A DNA stretch of 64,000 nucleotides, from NCBI GenBank assembly GCA_003550325.1, contig QKWP01000599.1, forward strand, positions 16,189 through 80,188, in the 5' to 3' direction. This DNA is from Gigaspora rosea. Lineage: Eukaryota > Glomeromycota > Glomeromycetes > Diversisporales > Gigasporaceae. The position numbers were made by a program, and so were the translations under genes. The notes beneath the pieces were generated by a model. That model ran no database searches. It was given only the letters and a program-made list of their open reading frames with translations, and was not told the DNA's origin. This document shows, piece after piece, positions 1 through 11,143 of this stretch (positions within the stretch are counted from its first letter, which is position 1; every line of letters starts with the position of its first letter).

Positions 1-575
1 TTACCTCACGTGCAAAATTTTTTGGACATAATTAACCCGCTACTCTATATCGATTCAATGTTTCAAAAACATGACTGCGACTTTTATAATTGGACCTAAT
101 TGATTTCGTAATTATTAATAATTATTATGTATCAACCACGCGACGCAACTATCAAAATGATCACGAATCTAATCAAACTATATAATTATTGTGTAAACTC
201 ATCTCCTCACCTTAAACCCGTCACCTATTTTAAAGTTGATCAGTTTATGGTATATATATATTTATTAAAAATTTTAAATAATTAAATAGTTAATCATGGT
301 CAAATCATTAAACTCATTTTAACACATCTGTAAATATATGTCATAATTTTTGGGGTAGTTTAAAAAGTCGCAGTAATATGAGATTTACCGTATAAATGCC
401 CAAAAATGTAACTTCGAATTTTTGATCGAATAAACTTAATACTAGCCATTATTCACGATGTCCCTAGGTGCTATTTTGCATTTACACAGTTCATCATCCG
501 TTCCTGGTTTAGCGTGACTGCGTCGCGCAGCTACTTATTTTTAAAATTAAATAGTATTAAATACTATTTATGAAT
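1..575. other. AT-rich spacer, no gene seen
   Basis: I see no open frame, RNA gene or clear repeat here. The stretch is AT-rich intergenic sequence leading up to the MITE at 585. Confidence 0.5.
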
Positions 576-584
576 TTAATAATT

Positions 585-1221
585 GGGAATAGAAATTTGT
601 CGCACCCCCGATTCGGCCAATCAAATCGCACGATTTTGTAGGCAAAAAATTTATTTTTTAAAAATTCAAAATTTTACTAGTAAAATGTAAAAATAAATAA
701 GTGATATCAAAGCATATAGTGTAAAATTTTATTCTGAACAACTTTTTCTAAGTCATAAAGATAGATTATCTTAGTAAAAAAAACGTTTTATAAGAAAAAT
801 CAAAAATTTCGAATGTTAGCACATATAAAACTTTTTTTTACTAATATAAATCTATCTTAACATTTAAGAATTATATGTAAAATTTTATGCTAAACAACTT
901 TTTCTAAGTTAAAAAGATAGATTGTTTTAGTTAAAAAAATAGTTTTAGTAAAAAAAAATAGTTTTATATGTGCTAACTTTGGAAATTCTTGATTTTTCTT
1001 ATAAAACGTTTTTTTTACTAAGACAATCTATCTTTATGACTTAGAAAAAGTTGTTCAGAATAAAATTTTACGTTATATGGCATGCTATTTTATATAAATT
1101 TTACACTTTATTATGTAAAATTTTTAATTTTTAAAAAAATTTTTTTGCCTATAAAATCGTGCGATTTGATTGGCCGAACCAGGGGTGCGACATGTCACGG
1201 GTGCGACAAATTTATTTTCCC
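585..1221. mobile_element. MULE-like foldback MITE with 9-bp target duplication
   Basis: This 637-bp element is a long imperfect palindrome. Its left end (GGGAATAGAAATTTGTCGCA) reappears inverted at the right end, and a shared block with CGGCCAATCAAATCGCACG lies just inside both ends. A second inner pair of arms (about 720-830 and 955-1075) shares a run related to AACTTTTTCTAAGT. The 9-bp direct repeat TTAATAATT flanks it exactly (576-584 and 1222-1230). A 9-bp duplication with long inverted ends is typical of Mutator-like elements. There is no coding capacity, so it is non-autonomous. The family assignment is inference from the duplication length. Confidence 0.75.
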
Positions 1222-1301
1222 TTAATAATTAATATGATAATTACAATTGTACAGTATTATTATCAGTAGTGTGTGAATAAATATAAATTTATAAATATTT
1301 T

Positions 1302-1490
1302 TTATTTCTTTATCTTCAAATTTAGTAACAACGTGGGATACACGATGCTGCTTCTTTTTAACAATGTGACCACTGGTTCATTACAATCTTTGACTTCACT
1401 ATCTGACTCATCATCCTCTGTATATTGATCTTTGTAAACACTTTCTATTACAGAACAATCACTATTTTCTTCAAGTGGAATACTATCATA
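1302..1490 (-). pseudogene. Acidic coding-like remnant, family unknown
   Basis: On the minus strand one frame stays open for about 60 codons and ends at a TAA (1302-1304). It is rich in Glu, Asp and Ser, followed by a stretch with VTLLKRSS. Upstream the frame closes at a TAG. No domain is recognised. Composition and codon use look coding-like, but the fragment is short and may be the tail of a decayed transposon gene. Confidence 0.25.
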
Positions 1491-1779
1491 TAGACACTAC
1501 AGTCTTTTCTTACGACGCTCTATTCTCTCTGCCAATTCTTCATTCATCGATGTGATATGAAAGAACAGGTATAAACTTCATGAAAGATTTAAAGTTGAAT
1601 ATTGTTCAATTTCTTGATCCTTATTTGTTAGCTCAGTAAAATGATAATGAATTTCGGAAGAAAGGTTATCGATGTCTGAAATTAATAATCGGGACAACAC
1701 GTTATCTTGATTATCATCTTGAAAATATTGATTTATTAACGACTCATCAAATTATAGAAACATTTTTGAAATGATGAGA

Positions 1780-2230
1780 AGATGAATATGATATTAATAG
1801 CAATTATTTTATGCCAATAGATTTTGATGCTATTAATAAAGAAACTATTATAAAATGGATACACATAAATGCATGTTCTAAGCATGATATTGAAGCTCTA
1901 AAAGTTATTAATCAAAGTGAATTTTTTCTATTATATGAAAATTTTGAATAGTTTATTAGTAAAAAATCAAGTTAATCTTAAAAATAGGGAAACGAAAAAC
2001 AAATACTTATGATGGAGATTGTACAATACCATCAAAATAATAATATTTTCGCATAAGTTTTTCTGATAAAGTGGATAGAAGCATCAAAGTTTGTAAAGAT
2101 TACAAGAACTGATAAAACCAAAAATCCATAGTTAATGAAGCTATCATTAAAATGAAGTTTGCAACTAGAATAGGATCTTTAGCAATAATTGAAAATCTTG
2201 ATAAGCTTAAGTTAAAAAAAAATTGAAATT
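1780..2230 (+). other. Short degraded coding-like segments
   Basis: Two short plus-strand pieces look once-coding. One of about 50 codons begins near 1809 with MPIDFDAINKE and ends at a TAG near 1948. A second near 2132-2220 includes KMKFATRIGSLAIIENL. Stops and frame changes separate them. I recognise no family. The rest of 1231-3523 shows nothing I can name; 3190-3480 is less AT-rich than its surroundings but has no long frame. Confidence 0.2.
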
Positions 2231-3539
2231 AGTAGTTTAAAAAAAAATGAGACAAAAGAATTTCTAATTAATATGATGTGTATTTATTTATTGTTACAGT
2301 AGATTAGATCTATTTATGTACGTACTTGTCAGCTTTTTTAATGTTTGAGTTAGGATTTAGAGTTCGAGTTATTATTATTAATAAAAGAATATAGGTGAAT
2401 TTGGTTGGGCTTATATTTTTCAAATTGAGACCCCAACTTTAGATGAGATTTATCTAGAAATTGTGCATTCAATTGAAACCAACAGAAGAAATTAAAAAGT
2501 TGTTACTAAAGTATTGAATGATAGTAGTCATATCAAAATTTATTCAGTATGTATAGAAATATTTTACCTTGAAATTTTATTTAACATAAAATTTTCAAAA
2601 GACAATTAAGATCCAATCACAATACTTTTGTTCTTATTAATAACTTATTATTGTAAAAAACAGATTATACTTCCTAAGTACTGGATCAAATACTCATTGG
2701 CATCTATTGGTTCTATTTTAATAATAAAGAATTGGGATTAGAGTGTAGTATGAGATCCGAGTTGAATCTTTTTAAAGTGGCTTGTTATGAGAGATCATTG
2801 CATTACATACTGGGACACAAGCAAAAACTCTGGCTAACTCAATCTTTACCCGGAGATAGTGTTTGAGAGTTTAGAGTGTTACGGGGTTAGATTAAAAAAA
2901 TGAGCAAAGTACTTGAATAATTATAGTGCACAAATGTAATTAATAATAAAACAGGACAAAGCAGGTTTTATTTTCGGCTTTAACAGGTAACTCTATGATA
3001 TGATAGGTTTGTTTTTTTTGTCTTTTTTTAGATTTTTAATTATACGACATGCGTGCAGATAGACAAAAAATTGTAAACTTGCACTCTTGATCAAATTTCT
3101 ATAAGAGCTACAAAGATTCATCAGAAAAGATACCAATTTTGGGCAAAATGCATCAAAAATGTAACTTTTGTATCACTTCGCATAGAAACTTAGGGATCCA
3201 TCGCTACGCTCCGGTCAATAAGGATAAGAAATTGTGTGAGAGATGTTGGTTCAGTTGGGTCAATATGAGGTTATAAGGAATGGAGAAAGAGATTAGAGAG
3301 GTTGTTACCCACCCACTTGCCACTGGGAAGGAGATCTTTGGTAACTAGGTTGATATAAAGGTGTGGTCAATAGCCCAGGTGGACAACCCAGATATTGGAG
3401 ATGGCTGCTGTGTTAGTCTAATCAAACAGACCAGGTGTTTAGAGCCAAAATGATGATGCATTAGCAGGACACGATTTTAGGAACTGTCTGTGGACCATGT
3501 GAGCAGAGAGGTGAGATCCCATATGTGTATTAAAAATGC

Positions 3540-3850
3540 CTGACGAAATTATTTTTGCGATGACAAAATGGTTTCGTCATGGTTTTGTCATGATGAAACC
3601 ATGACGATTGACGAAACCCTCGACGATTGACGAAACCTATGACGAATTGACGAAATCTATGAAGAATTGACGAAATATATAACGAATTGACGAAACATAT
3701 GACGAATTGACGAAACCTATAACGAATTGATGAAATCTATGACGAATTGACAAAATATATGACGAATTGACGAAATATATGATGAATTGACGAAACCTTG
3801 ACAAACCTTTAACAATTGATAAACCTTGATAAAATGATTCAGAAGTATCA
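3540..3850. repeat. Left subterminal 20-bp array of hAT-1
   Basis: About nine copies of a 20-bp unit related to ACGAATTGACGAAACCTATG run from about 3640 to 3800, with decayed copies on both sides. The same unit occurs inverted at the right end (7893-8100). Inverted subterminal repeats of this type are known in hAT elements as transposase-binding sites; that role here is inference. Confidence 0.8.
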
Positions 3851-3921
3851 TGTTTTGCGAAATAATATACCCCCTTAGCATAATACTTTTACTTCATCTT
3901 GATGGAAATCGGGATAACTAT

Positions 3922-4284
3922 AGATATGGTAATAACATAGGGTAAGTGTAGAAAAACAAATTAGGAAAGGGACAAGGATAAAATTAGTAACAAGGTTGGA
4001 TGATGTAAGGACGATCGGAAGTAAGATCAATTAATTATTATGTAAGGGAAAATGATGATTATAAGGCAGGAGTATTATAAGGAAATGCTGTGATTTTAAG
4101 GCGCAGATATGGTAATAATGTAGTAAGTATAGAAAAACAAATTAGGAAAGGGACAAGGATAAAATTAGTAACAAGGTTGGATGTAAGGACGTTCGGAAGT
4201 AAGATCGATTAATTATTATGTAAGCGAAATTGATGATTATAAGGCAGGAGTATTATAAGGAAATACTGTGATTTTAAAGCGCAG
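3922..4284. repeat. 183-bp tandem duplication inside hAT-1
   Basis: The segment starting AGATATGGTAATAA at 3922 recurs at 4105 with only a few differences, giving two copies of about 183 bp that each end near GCGCAG. It lies in non-coding DNA 3' of the transposase frame. I see no coding potential. Confidence 0.85.
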
Positions 4285-4694
4285 AAATATTATTATAGTA
4301 GCACCTGTTTATTATTTAGCAAATTACAATAATACAGTATAAACAAGATATAATCGATTCACTTCTAAATTTTTCTAAAACTCCATTATTTTTATATAAA
4401 ACATATATGAAACATAACTGATAATATGTTGTTACTTTGATAAAACTATCGATGAATAATGAAACTATTTGGAACGATTGATACTTGGTAAAATTACGAT
4501 TAACTATCATAAAACAAAAAAATCACTCTATAAAAAGATAATATATAAATTTAACTATTATCCTTAAAGTTCTTATGACAAGTTTTTCGAAGAGCTATAG
4601 GTAAAGATTCTGAATTCTCATTATCATTCTCTACTATAATTGAATTCTCGCCAATATCTTCTTCACCTATAGTATTATCAACCCTTTCATCACT

Positions 4695-7173
4695 CTATTC
4701 TTTTATAAAATCTGCCGCTAAATCTGTAGGATCAAAATCAAATTCGCCTTGCTCTATTTTATTATTAACATCTATATTAAATTCATCAGATCTATCACTT
4801 TGTGATTTTTCACTATCAGCATCTGATTCACCATCTTGAAACATTTCGCCTCTTAGGAATACTATATTTTTGATATCAAAATGTTCAATAATCTCTGAAT
4901 CATATTCAACCATGTCTTCTTCAGGGTCATCAGTAATATCTTCTTCATTTTCAATAATACCTTTATTATCCTTAACCAAGAAAGTTGCCGATTTTACTTG
5001 TTCTTGCAAATCATTATAAGATAACTTTTTACCAAAAAAAACCAATTATTTTTCTATATTAGACATATAAAAGGACTGAACCTGTGCCATAGCTTGAATT
5101 TGGGATAATGAAAGTTGTTGTCGCCGTTTTCCATACAACCAACCTAATGATGAAAACGTCCTTTCACAAACAGCAGAATGTGGTGTAATTGAGAAGAGCT
5201 TAATTGCAAGTTTTTCAACAGATTTAGCACCAGTATAATTAGTTGACCACCACAACAAAGGCGTATCAGTTTCAAAACAATAGGGCAAGTGGAATCCTTT
5301 TTTTTCATAAAATAATCGCATATGAGCAGCAAGATTTGCACATTCATATTTGTCATGTCCTTCTTGTTGCCATATTTTAATTGCATTTGTTACAATTGAT
5401 TCAAATTGTTGTTCACGTAATCCTGCGCCTAGTAAAAAAATTAAATTAATTTTTACTAATATATATTTAATTATTAAAAATCTGAAATACATACCACGAT
5501 AATCTGGGTGAAGAAAATATGCTAGCAAGTAATTATCAGCATTAAAATCTCTCCATCTTTTGTTAAAAATTTTTACACAATAGCTTTTAAACCCTTTAGC
5601 TCGTATATTTGAAACTTTTTTAATTGCTGCTGCTAGTTGAACAAATTGTAAAAAGCAGTCTGCCAGATTTGTTGTTTGTGCTTCTAAATTTATTATTGCC
5701 ATTCGAATAGGATATAAGATCTTAACCAAAATTTTAAGATCTGAAAAAAATTTGGTCGCCTAAAATTTGTCTTATAGCTCAATTTGAAATTATATCCGGA
5801 TTATTATTTATAATCTATATATTATAATATTTAATTATTATGTATTTATATTTAATTAAACTATTAATAAAAATATTTATCTTGATAAATGCACATTCAA
5901 GTCTACAAACAGATGATGTACACTCATACGCGGAAGTCGATCTTGTGTCTATAAATTTCCTTAGTCCGCCACTAGAAATTTTTAATTCAGATATTGCATA
6001 TGTGATTTTTTAAAAAACTTTATGACTTCATTGCATTCTTTTATAAGTCGTGAGGAAAATGTATGCTCTAAAAAAAACTTTATATTAATAAATATATCTA
6101 ATTAAATATATAAATTGTTATAATAATACTTACTAAGAATATCCTTTGATACTAGGTTAATACAATATGCGATACAATTCAAACTTAAATATTTGGATGC
6201 TTATTGTGAATAATTTGCTGTGCAAGCTTTACATTGCTAGCATTGTCTGTCACGATTGCCACGAACTTATCACATCCAATTTCATTTAAAATTCTATCGA
6301 TTTTTCTGCAAGAAATTCAGCAGTATGTGAATGCGCAGAAAAATCATTTAGCGTATATAAGAACCTATTATGCATGGGTGTTAAAATCATAAAACTGTAT
6401 ATCGAATTTCCATTAGGTGACATCCACCCGTCGAATGCTATGTTTAAAGAAAATAAATTTAATAAATTATAAATATAAATTAGAATCAATAAATATGTAA
6501 AATATGTATAATACATACCAAGCGTTAGATTCTCAGAATCATCAATAATAGTTTCACGTTTAATCATAACTTTAGAATACTCTTGATCTAATAAACGGCC
6601 TGATAATACTTCTCTTGATGGTGGTTGATAACTTGGGCACAAATTTTGAAGAAGGTCGATAATAAATGGGTTTTCAATTATAGAAAACGAGATACCACAG
6701 ACTACAAATGCCTTAAGTAATGAACTATTTATAGAGTTTATTCGCTCTTAAGATAAGTCATCCATTTTTTGTGGAAAATATTTTGCAAGATTATTGTTTA
6801 ACTTTGTTTTTTTCGAACTGGCTAGGTTTTCCGATTGTTCTTCAAAATTATCACGACAAGCTACGCGAAGTAAATAAATTTGCCGAATCTCACTATCCAC
6901 ATTAGGACAATCTAATGCAAGATGAGCCTCAAGTTTTTGTGGTTAGCCTCTTGACCATTTAGCAGTACAATAAGAGCATTTTGCTGAAAAATGTCCAGAC
7001 GATGAGGTTTTTTCACGTTGAAAAAATACCCAAACAGGTGATAAATTCCGTCCACTATTTGTTTCATTTGGTGTGTTTGTATCAGAAATAAATTCTGAAG
7101 ACGTTAAAGAACTTGATGAATCCTCTCTTTCAGTTTCGGGTGCTTTAAATTTTCGTTTATTTTTTTTTGACAT
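4695..7173 (-). pseudogene. hAT transposase pseudogene of hAT-1
   Basis: Reading minus-strand from a Met codon at 7173 (MSKKNKRKFK), the first exon encodes a Lys/Ser-rich leader and a BED-type zinc finger. The finger has CSYC followed by EAHLALDC; it spans about 6905-7040. Next comes the DUF659-like core with AFDGW (about 6420-6440), then VAIVTDNASN (near 6250). The C-terminal hAT dimerisation region (HSAVCERTFSSLG, about 5140-5170) is followed by an acidic tail ending at 4695. Short introns lie near 6440-6520 and 5430-5495. In-frame TAA codons occur at about 6943, 6748 and 5046. Indels shift the frame near 6300, 6200 and 6010. The gene is clearly dead, so the element would need transposase from elsewhere. 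Confidence 0.85.
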
Positions 7174-7892
7174 ACTGTTTGCTTCTTTTTTTTTGATGTA
7201 AGATAAAAAAAACAAGAACACGTATAAAAGATATATATTTTGATTTGTTGATTTGGATCGAGAACTATCAGGGAATTATATGATTGTGTAATGGTACGAC
7301 ATGAAGATATCTTCTGGAAAATATCTAACGATTTTCTTTTAATATTATGAATGGAAAAACTGTAAAGTAAATAAATTGGTGTAAACCAAATCCTCAATAG
7401 CTGAAATACTAGGATGAATGGCATTTCCTTTGTTAACACAAGTATTGCTTACGGGTAATGATTTATTTTTAAAAAAAAAACTCAGTTTTTTATATTTGCA
7501 TGTTAAGGGTATGTTAAGGTTTGACGAAAGAAATGACTAGCGCATGTTAGGCATCATCTTTTATACTCAAAAAAACCCTGATTTTACTCAATAAGAGTCT
7601 ATTTAAACTTTTAAATTTATTACGCCACACTACATATTTATTTGTATGATGTTTGGTATCAATATCTTATTTAGTATATCGCTATTACTAATTCCGTAAT
7701 TGTTATCGCCATTTTGTAGAGTTTGTTCAGTTTTTTCTTTATTTTTTTTATTTGCAGTATACAGGTATAAACCCAAACCGATCCTGTCAGAATTGATAAC
7801 CTGGAATGTTCCATAATCAAACCTGATAATAAATTATATCTTTCAAAATAAGTTAGTACAAAGTAATTGAAAATCGATGATGATTTTTTTTT

Positions 7893-8101
7893 TTTTTTTT
7901 CATAGGTTTGTCATTTCGTCATAGGTTTCGTCATTTCGTCATATATTTCGTCATTTCGTCATAGGTTTCGTCATTTCGTCATAGGTTTCGTCAATCGTCA
8001 TGGGTTTCGTCAATCGTCAATTGTCAATTGAAAGTCACCTGACGAAATGGTTTCGTCATTCGTCAATGACGAATGATTCGTCATTCGTCAGGCATCTTTA
8101 A
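7893..8101. repeat. Right subterminal array of hAT-1, inverted to the left one
   Basis: Five to six copies of the 20-bp unit CATAGGTTTCGTCATTTCGT, the reverse complement of the left-end unit, run to about 8020. Decayed copies and the terminal TCGTCAGGCAT follow. The two arrays face each other as an inverted pair around the transposase gene. Confidence 0.8.
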
Positions 8102-8109
8102 TGTGTATT

Positions 8110-8625
8110 ATATCGTCATGTAGTTGAAGTGGGTCGAGTGACAAAAGACAATACCTACAATTTCTAAATACCCAAACAACCAACAAAGCTAGATTTGTGT
8201 CGAGCTAGCAGCAAAGACAACAAATACTTCAACGATTTCAATCAATAAGAGTTATAGGTATCGGTATTCTTCGGCACAAACACTACACTTTCTTCTCTTA
8301 AATAACGTCTCCTATGACCTTATAATTTCGTCACTAAGCGATACCCATCGCACAATTCATCATACTTACAAAAACTACTCATTGACATCATTCAATCGAC
8401 TTCCAAAAACTTACCAAAATATACGTCATACATACCAATCTCCACTAACCTATCCAAGTTGATACTCATCAAATACTCACGAAACGCTCATTGGTGTGGA
8501 TTGACAAATGGATGCCTTGTGACTTCGTTCATTAACACATATTATCACGTGTCCACTAAAATTTATACAGTTATGTACATTTTTTGTCTGCCATTTATGA
8601 GTATATTATCATGAAGAACATAAAG
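8110..8625. other. Spacer between hAT-1 and a small TIR element
   Basis: No open frame or RNA gene is recognised. This is the right-hand continuation of the sequence into which hAT-1 inserted, so 3190-3531 and 8110-8560 were contiguous before insertion. Confidence 0.5.
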
Positions 8626-9164
8626 CCCTATAAGAAATGGACCGTAAAGGTACGGGTTGGCGGCGTAAAGGCAGGATTTGGTGGCATGGATTAAACCCGT
8701 ATTTGGTACGTAGGAGGCTTGGATTGGCACGGATTTTTGGCCGGGTATTAGCGTGAATTAACGTGTGATAAAAAAAAAAATACATACAAGTGATTACATA
8801 AATTTATATCAACAAATTGAACAAACTAGCTGCACTTGTATCAAAATGTTGTAAGGAATTTTTTTGTTAAGACACAAGAACAGTTTCATTAGTGAAATTA
8901 TGAGATATCGCAATTTTTTTTAAAAAAATCGTATATTGATCTTTCGCTCTTCGTGAAACGAGCCAACACGTACCACCCTCGACACGTATCATTCCGTGAA
9001 ATGAAGGTGCCATTACGTATGACGTGACATAACGTGCCACCTCCCCCGTACCATTTTTACCGTGATATTCCGTCAACACCTCTATACGTACCACTCCGAC
9101 TGTGCCATTCCGTGGATTCCAGACACCAACCTGTACCATACCCCGGACCACTTTTTTTATAGGG
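8626..9164. mobile_element. Short TIR element, GC-richer than its surroundings
   Basis: The left end CCCTATAAGAAATGGACCG matches the reverse complement of the right end (CCCTATAAAAAAAGTGGTCC) with a small indel, enclosing 539 bp. The interior is GC-richer than its neighbours and repeats motifs such as GTACCA and CCATTCCGTG, giving a 94-codon minus-strand frame that I do not believe is a gene. I see no convincing target duplication, so the superfamily is left open. Confidence 0.45.
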
Positions 9165-9817
9165 ATTAGTTCATATAAAGTGAGTATAAAAATTTTTAAG
9201 AAAAATGGTAATTTTTATAATGAATTTTTTTTACGACCAAAACCATCAGCTTATAGATGTACATATATAATTCATGACAAATCAAATGTTAATAAGGGAT
9301 AAACTAGAGTTACGTTTTTAGAATATTTGGAATTTAAGTTTATTGTATTAGTTGTATACGTATTGTAAATTTAAATATTGATTTATATTATAGTTATTTA
9401 ATCAAAAAACGATGTCGCTATTAGCAAAAAATAAAAAAATAAACATAATCCAAAAAGATTTGAAGACATTTTTTCCGGTCCATATCAGAACTATCATCCG
9501 ATCCCTACCTGGTACACATTTTCCGGGTGTTTAAATTTTTAGATCTTAAATTTTCTCTTAAGTCATAAATAACAACAGCAAAATAATGAACATTTTAGTG
9601 AATTGATTGTCCATAATATAAACTTATTCGTAAATTTGTCTATGATAAGATGATTGTATGTGAAGCGAGTAGAACTAATCGTTATTTTGTATATTTTACT
9701 ATAAAGTTTCGTATGGGTGGCAATCATTTCACCGGCAACAATTGTTTAATCTAAATACTAATAAAGTAAATATTGCTTAACTATAAGTTTAATATAATAC
9801 TTGTATCAGTAACTTCA
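9165..9817. other. AT-rich spacer downstream of the kinase gene
   Basis: This is non-coding sequence following the kinase stop codon on the minus strand. A 66-codon plus-strand frame (9102-9302) overlapping the TIR element has no recognisable features. Nothing else is seen. Confidence 0.5.
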
Positions 9818-11143
9818 TTAATTGGGAAGTTCAATGGATTCAATAGGTCTGCTTGCTAAAAATAAAATTTAAAATTATTTAAGCAAAACCATATTTGATA
9901 TATAGAAAATTTTTTCAAATAGATACCTTTAATTGTATTTAATATTTTTTGTGTATTAATCATTTTACTAATGTACATAAAATCTGGATGATTTGGTAAA
10001 TTATTTGGAAAATTTTCAGCTATTTTATCAGCATTTAAGAATTGCTTTTTAATTTCATTATTATCCGAAACTTCCATGCTTTTAATCCATTTTTTAAGTT
10101 CATCAACAACTCTCCAAGCAGATGGTCGTTCATTAGGATCAGAATCCATGCATTGCTCAGCAGGGTTGGTAAATGACCAGGTCATTTGACTATTTTTTAA
10201 ATGACCTCAAATGACATTGAAATGACCGGGTCATTACGAGTCATTAAGCATCATACAAATGATAATAGATAGTGTAACGTAATGATAAGCATGCAAAGTT
10301 TGTTTTATGTGCGCCCAGGAAGTTGAAGTATAGATTATGGCTGACACTCATTACTATTTTGATTTAGTATTTGTATTCATTATGCATATAATATGTATAG
10401 CGATAAGATAAAAATGAAAGAATTGTTATTAGTAGAAGATCGGGCTCTTTTCCCCAATTCAAATCAGAATAAATACATACATATCATACTATTATTATTG
10501 TAAGAGTCGAAAAATGAGGTGGCCATAAATAATATAATAATGAAAATGAAAGAACGAATTTTGAAAGGCAAGGATTGATAACATTAATGCAATAAATAAT
10601 AATATCTATGAATGTGCAATAAATAATAATATCTATGAACATGCTATTTAAAGCATGAAGAAGTATAACGAATATGACGAAGTAAGGCGAAGTTGTCGAA
10701 GTATGTCGAAGCATGACGAACATGAAAAAGTAATGCAATTATTTTATCAATGCATTTTCGGGACAGAAGAATCAGGGCTTTTTTCTATGAAGTATCGTAA
10801 AGAACTTTCACCATAAAACAATACAATTTGTGTCTTTAAGATAGATGTGAGCATAAGCTCATAAAAATTATATAGTATAGCATAAGTCGAAATATTAAAG
10901 AATAACATGAAAAAAATATATATAAAAGGAGACGTTACCTAATAGTTTAAATGAAGCCTTACAAGTGAAAATGAAAATGTGAGTATTAAAGAATTGTTAT
11001 TATTATTATACATTTGGTACAAAATTTAACCGGAAATTTTCCGTCTCTAATTTTAGCATATATGGAAATGGGCATCGTGCTATTTTACGATAAAACTTAC
11101 TAATAAATATCTCGGACGTTTTTTTTTCACACCAAGCTTTACG

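Larger units (their letters stand above)
3532..8101 (-). mobile_element. Complete but defective hAT transposon (hAT-1)
   Basis: The 4570-bp element has inverted ends that read ATGCCTGACG inward on both sides. It is flanked by the 8-bp direct repeat TGTGTATT (3524-3531 and 8102-8109), the duplication length of hAT elements. The transposase pseudogene lies on the minus strand inside. Both ends carry inverted subterminal arrays of a 20-bp motif. The left end is two bases shorter than the right (AAAAATGCC against TTAAAGATGCC inward), so the terminal base is uncertain. The 2.1-kb element at 22147-24259 has the same ATGCCTGAYG end and is probably its non-autonomous relative. Confidence 0.85.

Noticed and set aside
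3640..3800. CRISPR-like array of regular repeats
   Set aside because: Units are directly adjacent without spacers and form the inverted subterminal array of an hAT element.
8867..9151. 94-codon minus-strand frame
   Set aside because: It lies in a short TIR element with internal repeats; the frame follows from the repeats.
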